This document shows, one piece after another, positions 5,137-8,775 of a stretch of 8,775 nt of DNA. A program made the translations under genes and the position numbers. Within the stretch, counting starts at the first letter, position 1. Each line of letters starts with the position of its first letter. Source of the DNA: Candidatus Subteraquimicrobium carltonvillense (lineage in GTDB: Bacteria; Actinomycetota; Aquicultoria; Subteraquimicrobiales; Subteraquimicrobiaceae); NCBI GenBank assembly GCA_002339355.1, contig DDKQ01000088.1, positions 9,291 to 18,065 of the forward strand, read 5' to 3'. The notes beneath the pieces are model-generated. The model had not been told where the DNA came from and made no database searches. It saw only the letters and a list, made by a program, of their open reading frames with translations.

Positions 5137-6789
5137 CTACGGTCTTCCCTTCAACCGAGTCGCTATCAGTTGATAAGCGAAGTGCAATTCTTCGATCTTC
5201 AAAAGTGTAGCCACCCCTATGTAAATGATAACACCGAGCAAAATACCCACTCCAAGGGAGAGTATCTGCCCCAAAAGAGAGACGCCAACATAAAGGACCG
5301 TGACTCTCCAACCATAGAAGGCGACCACCCCGAGGATGATGGAGGCAAATGAGATTTTAGCGAAGGAGATGGCTATCTTTTTGCCATCCACACCACCGAG
5401 TCTTCGCCTTAAAATCTCCATCAAGACAACGAGGTTAAAAAAGCAAACCAGAGAGGTGGAAAGGGCGATTCCTCCATGCGCATATCCAAGCCAGGAAAGA
5501 GAAGATGGCAAGCCTATGAGCTTAGCAAAGATGGGTAAATAAATCATGAAAAACCAATCTCCAAAATAATTCACGATTATAGAAAGTCCAGCTACAACCA
5601 TCGGCGTAATGGTATCCTTCAGAGAATAAAAGGTTCGATTGATGAGGTGTAGTTCCCCCGCGGCGAAAAGCCCCACCGCGTAATAGAATAGAGCCGATGC
5701 GGTGAGGAGCGTAGCCGTTGGAGTGAACCTTCCCCTTTCAAAGAGAAGTCGAATAATGGGTATACCCAAGGTCATCAGACCCACGGAGGCGGGCAGCATG
5801 ATGAGAAAAAGAGTCCTTACCCCCAAAGAAAGAGAATTTTTGAGTCCTTGGATGTCGTTTCGAACCACCTGGCGAGAAAAGGTGGGAAACAATACGGTAG
5901 AGATGGCTATGGCAAAGAGTCCCAGGGGAAGTTGCCAAAGCCTGATGGCATATCCCAAGCTTGCCACACTACCGGTGATCAACCGTGAGGCAAATCGAGT
6001 ATCAACGATGATATTTATATCCCAGCTGGCGAGACTGATAACGACTGGGAGTAAAAGGGCACCCACTTCTTTTACCCCCGGGTGATGCCAATTAAATATT
6101 AGGGAATATCGAGCACCTTTGCCCGAGACGAAGGGAAGCTGCATCAAGAATTGAAAGAGGCTCCCTACGACGATGCCCAATGCCAAACTAACGACTCCCA
6201 TCTTAGGAGCTAAAAACAGAATGCAAGCAATGATAATGAAATTCCATAACACTGGAGATAAAGCGGGAGCTGTAAAATGGTTATAAGAGTTGAGAATCCC
6301 CATAACCACACCGGCCAATGCCATGAACAAAACCGAGGGGAAAAGTATCCTGGTCATGATCAGAGCAAGTTTAAAAGTATATGGCTTGTTAGTAAAGCCG
6401 GGGGCTAGGATTGAAATGAGTTGAGGAGCGAAGATCATTCCCAATCCAAGAAAAAGGCAGAGTATGAGCACCATGAGATTGATAACCGAACTGCATACTT
6501 CCCAGGCGCCTTTCCTATCTCCCCTAGCGAGATAGGAGGTAAAAACGGGAATAAAAGCAGAACCAATGGCGGCATCCGCGAGAAGCATTCGGAAAAGATT
6601 TGGTAAGATGAAAGCCACTCGGTAGGCATCGATCTGAACGTGAGCACCAAAATAAGCCGCCATAACCTGCTCTCTCACCAGACCAAAAATTCGAGATAGC
6701 AGGGTGGCGGCCATAACTATGACCGCTGCCGTGGCTAATTTTGGGACACGGGCGAGATATTCTTGCTCGGATATCTCCATTTCATCCAT
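5137..6789 (-). CDS. murJ: Lipid II flippase MurJ
   Basis: At 550 residues it is the usual size for MurJ/MviN of the MOP exporter superfamily, which moves lipid II across the cytoplasmic membrane for peptidoglycan synthesis. The protein is mostly hydrophobic and should hold about 14 membrane helices. The N-terminal signature is clear: AATLLSRIFGLVREQVMAAYFGA, then DAYRVAFILPNLFRMLLADAAIGSAFIPVF. Later family features include YAIRLWQLPLGLFAIAISTVLFPTFSR and YYAVGLFAAGELHLINRTFYSLKDTITPM. The ATG at 6789 has only a weak ribosome site (GGAAAT); a second in-frame ATG lies three codons in. A hairpin 10 bases upstream may affect translation. It is transcribed from an extended -10 promoter away from rpsT and is joined to lepA without a spacer. 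This pairing replaces the gpr-spoIIP genes often found here in spore formers. Confidence 0.96.
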   Translation of the reverse strand: MDEMEISEQEYLARVPKLATAAVIVMAATLLSRIFGLVREQVMAAYFGAHVQIDAYRVAFILPNLFRMLLADAAIGSAFIPVFTSYLARGDRKGAWEVCSSVINLMVLILCLFLGLGMIFAPQLISILAPGFTNKPYTFKLALIMTRILFPSVLFMALAGVVMGILNSYNHFTAPALSPVLWNFIIIACILFLAPKMGVVSLALGIVVGSLFQFLMQLPFVSGKGARYSLIFNWHHPGVKEVGALLLPVVISLASWDINIIVDTRFASRLITGSVASLGYAIRLWQLPLGLFAIAISTVLFPTFSRQVVRNDIQGLKNSLSLGVRTLFLIMLPASVGLMTLGIPIIRLLFERGRFTPTATLLTASALFYYAVGLFAAGELHLINRTFYSLKDTITPMVVAGLSIIVNYFGDWFFMIYLPIFAKLIGLPSSLSWLGYAHGGIALSTSLVCFFNLVVLMEILRRRLGGVDGKKIAISFAKISFASIILGVVAFYGWRVTVLYVGVSLLGQILSLGVGILLGVIIYIGVATLLKIEELHFAYQLIATRLKGRP

Positions 6790-6798
6790 ATTTCCGGC

Positions 6799-6818
6799 TT
6801 TCGATGGTCCAATCGAAA
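6799..6818 (-). promoter_or_regulatory. Hairpin in the murJ leader
   Basis: TTTCGAT (6799-6805) and ATCGAAA (6812-6818) are perfect 7-base arms around the 6-base loop GGTCCA. On the predicted murJ transcript the stem ends 9 bases before the ATG, next to the region where a ribosome site should be, and the start has only a weak one. A role in murJ translation or as an operator is inference. Confidence 0.4.
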
Positions 6819-6847
6819 TCTACTGTAGTTCTTCCACAAGCTAAACT

Positions 6848-6856
6848 ATTATATCA
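6848..6856 (-). promoter_or_regulatory. Extended -10 promoter for murJ-lepA
   Basis: The minus strand reads TGATATAAT, a perfect extended -10 (TG-n-TATAAT), with TATAAT at 6853-6848. The -35 position holds only a T-rich sequence, which is common for extended -10 promoters. The predicted start near 6841 gives a leader of about 51 bases containing the 6799-6818 hairpin. Confidence 0.65.
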
Positions 6857-6937
6857 TTGAAGTTTTTTGCGAAAAAGAAAGATATGAAACCTGCAGCATT
6901 ATCCAATCGACACGGGATCAGCATTGCGAGCATTCTC

Positions 6938-6966
6938 TTGAATGATGGGAAAAGATATGGTAGACT
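6938..6966 (+). promoter_or_regulatory. Promoter for rpsT
   Basis: TTGAAT (6938-6943) and TAGACT (6961-6966) are separated by exactly 17 bases and each matches the consensus at four of six positions. TGG just before the -10 makes it an extended -10 (TG-n-TAGACT). The start would be near 6973, leaving a leader of about 23 bases. It is placed back to back with the murJ promoter. Confidence 0.55.
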
Positions 6967-6976
6967 CACAAAGATA

Positions 6977-6989
6977 AAAAGGAGGAGGT
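6977..6989 (+). promoter_or_regulatory. Strong ribosome binding site of rpsT
   Basis: AAAAGGAGGAGGT is a near-perfect, doubled Shine-Dalgarno sequence ending 6 bases before the GTG at 6996. It fixes that codon as the start although it is not ATG. Confidence 0.85.
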
Positions 6990-6995
6990 CAAAGG

Positions 6996-7271
6996 GTGGC
7001 TCAAATAAAATCTCAGATCAAAAGGATAAGACAGGCGGAGAAACGACGGTTGAGGAATAAAAGCGTCAAGTCCGTCATTAAAACCTATATTTTCAAGTTT
7101 AACGAGGCCGTTGAGTCCAAGGATAAAGATTCGGCGAAGGAAGCTCTGGAGAAAGCGATAAAAGCTTTGGATAAAGCGGTTTCCAAGGGCGTCATTCATC
7201 TCAATAGCGCTGCGAATAAAAAATCGAAACTCATGAGGAAATTTAACGCGCTAATGAAGGCAAGCGCATAA
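6996..7271 (+). CDS. rpsT: 30S ribosomal protein S20
   Basis: S20 is a primary binding protein of the 30S subunit that packs helices against 16S rRNA. The 91-residue basic, helical product shows the family opening MAQIKSQIKRIRQAEKRRLRNKSVKS, the middle AKEALEKAIKALDKAVSKGVIHLNSAANKKSKLMRKFN and an Ala-rich end. The length is normal. The start is GTG with a very strong ribosome site at 6977-6989; in E. coli rpsT a weak UUG start takes part in autoregulation, but whether the GTG does so here is unknown. It is the only clear plus-strand housekeeping gene of the window, divergent from murJ and convergent with the holA-nucleotidyltransferase run. No convincing terminator is seen in 7272-7366. Confidence 0.97.
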   Translation: MAQIKSQIKRIRQAEKRRLRNKSVKSVIKTYIFKFNEAVESKDKDSAKEALEKAIKALDKAVSKGVIHLNSAANKKSKLMRKFNALMKASA

Positions 7272-7366
7272 ATCTAAAGGATTGAACTCCCTTGAACCGA
7301 ATCATAACCCACTAGTCAATATCTTGAATCGTTTGCCCTCCTGCATGTAAAAGTAATCTCACGTGG

Positions 7367-7609
7367 CTACAAAATTTGCAAAATCTTCTTTTTGCCTTCA
7401 ACACCGAATTCGTGTCCGTAGAAGCGCAAGAAAAGAGCCTTACGGAGATCGGAAGGTGTCGCTTTGGGATTTTTTTCCAATATAGATGCCAAAACCAGCC
7501 TTCGAGCTGTCTCATGCATGGAGCATCCCATTTTCAAACGCTCCTCGTTGGTTCGCTTCATGAGCATCTCTTGAAACCGTTTTGAAACCTCTGGATGAGT
7601 ATCATTCAT
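7367..7609 (-). CDS. Uncharacterised 80-residue partner of the nucleotidyltransferase
   Basis: I know of no function for this protein. It is 80 residues, charged and probably all-helical. Landmarks are a charged start (PEVSKRFQEML), RTNEERLKMGCSMHETARRLVLASI (19-43), PSDLRKALFLRFYGHEF (52-68) and a basic end (GKKKILQIL). The blocks ERLKMGCSM and LFLRFYG look like family motifs, and I recall similar small proteins beside nucleotidyltransferase genes in other bacteria, though I cannot verify this here. There is no helix-turn-helix, no membrane segment and no HEPN motif (its R-x3-H in RFYGH is not the R-x4-6-H of HEPN). Its ATG overlaps the nucleotidyltransferase stop as ATGA (7606-7609), so the two are almost certainly translated together. 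It may be an antitoxin, a substrate or a regulatory subunit of that enzyme. Confidence 0.8.
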   Translation of the reverse strand: MNDTHPEVSKRFQEMLMKRTNEERLKMGCSMHETARRLVLASILEKNPKATPSDLRKALFLRFYGHEFGVEGKKKILQIL

Positions 7610-8151
7610 TCCAATACCTCCTTATATAGGACCTCAAGACCAAGGCGACGCGTCCATTTTTTTATGTATTCCTGATCTATATCTTCCACACTAGCAAGAA
7701 GATTGCACACATCGGTGAGGTGCATCTCGGAGTGGCTCTCTCGCGCCCAAAAAAGCTTAGAGATGATCAAGTCTTCAGGGGTAACCATCGCCATCCCAAC
7801 GCTTTCAACGCTCACCCTTCGGCGGCGGCGAAACTCCTCCTGGCGATAGCTTGTGTCCTTCCGGACAATAAAGTCCACTTTAATAACAAAAACATTGTGG
7901 ATGATATTGAACATCCCTCGCTCAACTGCCGCCCGGCGAACCATCTCCTTTTCGATGTAAAAGTCTTCGGAAAAGAGATTGTATATTTTGTCTATATTTC
8001 GTTGTTCAAGTTCAACCACGATATCGATATCCCGCGTCATTCGCGGAATCGTATAGAAATTAGCAGCAATAGAGCCAGTGATCATATAAGGGATGTTTGC
8101 TGCATCTAACCGCTTCACCACAGTTTTTAAGACTTCTAGTTCTTCGCTCAT
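7606..8151 (-). CDS. Small nucleotidyltransferase-fold protein (possible toxin-antitoxin or defence component)
   Basis: The 181-residue protein has the minimal nucleotidyltransferase signature: an N-terminal helix, then YMITGSIAANFY (Gly26-Ser27), RMTRDIDIVVEL with Asp41 and Asp43 as the metal-binding pair, and KVDFIV with Asp93 as the third carboxylate. Near the C-terminus are VTPEDLIISKLFWARES-SE and LTDVCNLL, typical of AbiEii-like and related uncharacterised nucleotidyltransferases. Such enzymes transfer a nucleotide to a protein or RNA; some act as toxins that modify tRNA. All three acidic residues are present, so activity is likely, but the substrate is unknown. The ATG at 8151 follows AGGAAGGAA. 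It lies 51 bases downstream of holA on the same strand and overlaps the 80-residue gene by four bases. holA and rpsT are commonly adjacent, so the pair looks like an inserted cassette. Confidence 0.85.
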   Translation of the reverse strand: MSEELEVLKTVVKRLDAANIPYMITGSIAANFYTIPRMTRDIDIVVELEQRNIDKIYNLFSEDFYIEKEMVRRAAVERGMFNIIHNVFVIKVDFIVRKDTSYRQEEFRRRRRVSVESVGMAMVTPEDLIISKLFWARESHSEMHLTDVCNLLASVEDIDQEYIKKWTRRLGLEVLYKEVLE

Positions 8152-8202
8152 TTTTCCTTCCTGTTTAATAAGGTCATTGTTTTCTGCCGAATTTTATTCC
8201 AT

Positions 8203-8775
8203 TTACTCCAAAATTTTGACCACTAAGGTTTCCAGTATCAATCGAGGGTTCTTGTCGCTGCTCTTCATATCCAAATCTGCTTTCAATAGAAGCTCATAAG
8301 CCCGTTTCAACTGTTTGAACGAAAAGTTTCGACACTGTTGCTTGAGTCTTTCCACTACAAAAGAGGGAAGTTTTAATTCCCGCATTAACTGCCGGTCGTT
8401 GGCTCCCCTTTCAAGAAGAACCTTCCCTTTAAGCAACAACCTGAACTGCCTAACGATCATATGAAAGATGCTAGTGATGGTCTCTCCCCCTTTAAGAAGG
8501 CAATCCAAAGCGCTTAAGGCACGAGCCTCGTCTCGTCTAGCGATGAAATCCATTAGGTCAAAAATGGTTTCTTCGGGCGTTTTACCAGTAACGTAATTTA
8601 TATCTTCGATATCGAGCTCCTTCTTGTCATCGTAAAATAAGGAGATCTTTTCTATCTCGTTTGCAAGCCTACTCAAGTCCTGACCAATGGTTTGAAAGAG
8701 AAATTCCGCCGCTGATTTGGTCACTACTTTCCCTTTTTTCAAAAATTGCTTCTTAATCCATTCAGGATAATCTCT
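8203..8775 (-). CDS. holA: DNA polymerase III delta subunit HolA, C-terminal part (cut by window edge)
   Basis: The visible 190 codons are the C-terminal half of a protein usually about 330 residues long; the frame is open to the window edge and continues upstream of the internal TTG at 8742. Delta is the wrench of the clamp loader that opens the beta clamp. The visible part starts at the end of the AAA+-like region (YPEWIKKQFLKKGKVVTKSAAEFLFQTIGQDLSRLANEIEKISLFYDD), continues with DINYVTGKTPEETIFDLMDFIARRDEARALSALDCLLKGGE, and ends with the helical collar domain (FHMIVRQFRLLLKGKVLL, LPSFVVERLKQQCRNFSFKQLKRAYELLLKADLDMKSSDKNPRLILETLVVKIL). It is convergent toward rpsT, as is usual in Gram-positive genomes, with the nucleotidyltransferase pair lying between. 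Confidence 0.93.
   Translation of the reverse strand, partial: RDYPEWIKKQFLKKGKVVTKSAAEFLFQTIGQDLSRLANEIEKISLFYDDKKELDIEDINYVTGKTPEETIFDLMDFIARRDEARALSALDCLLKGGETITSIFHMIVRQFRLLLKGKVLLERGANDRQLMRELKLPSFVVERLKQQCRNFSFKQLKRAYELLLKADLDMKSSDKNPRLILETLVVKILE

Noticed and set aside
5787..5795. GGCGGGCAG in murJ, resembling one arm of the hrcA palindrome
   Set aside because: No opposite arm is nearby, and it encodes ordinary murJ residues, so it is not a second copy of the element.
6857..7060. Plus-strand frame upstream of and overlapping rpsT
   Set aside because: It covers the rpsT promoter and ribosome site in another frame, has no ribosome site of its own, and has low-complexity Lys/Arg composition.
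7272..7300. Minus-strand GGTTCAAGG-like sequence after rpsT resembling a tRNA T-arm
   Set aside because: No acceptor stem, anticodon arm or D-arm can be assembled around it. The short TTGAAC repeats look accidental and no terminator stem is convincing.
1..8775. CRISPR arrays, insertion sequences, rRNA or tRNA genes
   Set aside because: No regularly spaced repeats, transposase motifs, or rRNA/tRNA signatures were seen on either strand.

Overview
The window looks like chromosomal housekeeping DNA of moderate G+C content from a bacterium with a Gram-positive-style gene order. The neighbourhood holA / rpsT / lepA / hrcA / rsmE / mtaB is the backbone known from Firmicutes and, in part, Actinobacteria. 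MurJ and HrcA place it in the Bacteria. I cannot name a species. An uncultured Firmicutes- or Actinobacteriota-related lineage is my best inference.

Layout from left to right. (1) Positions 1-2999 hold a minus-strand operon in the order hrcA (heat-shock repressor), rsmE (16S rRNA m3U1498 methyltransferase), a serine-acetyltransferase-like hexapeptide protein with an added coiled coil, and mtaB (tRNA-A37 methylthiotransferase), which is cut by the window edge. A near-consensus SigA promoter precedes hrcA. (2) Positions 3000-3345 are a gap with that promoter, an 11-bp inverted repeat and a short plus-strand reading frame with a convincing signal peptide. (3) Positions 3346-6789 hold the minus-strand pair murJ-lepA, with the stop codon of murJ touching the start codon of lepA. 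(4) Positions 6790-6995 are a divergent control region with an extended -10 promoter on each strand, for murJ (minus) and rpsT (plus). (5) rpsT lies at 6996-7271. (6) Positions 7367-8775 hold a minus-strand run in the order holA (cut by the window edge), a small nucleotidyltransferase, and an 80-residue protein of unknown function overlapping it by four bases.

Most genes serve translation, tRNA/rRNA modification, cell-wall lipid II export and replication. Three things stand out. A two-gene nucleotidyltransferase cassette sits between holA and rpsT and may be a toxin-antitoxin-like or defence-like unit. A GC-rich palindromic element of about 75 bases lies in frame inside hrcA and adds about 25 residues to the repressor. 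The hrcA locus lacks grpE, dnaK, dnaJ, prmA and hemW, its usual neighbours, and no CIRCE operator is visible. Smaller oddities are an Asp-to-Asn change in the LepA P-loop, a changed active site in the acetyltransferase, and a hairpin just upstream of the murJ start.
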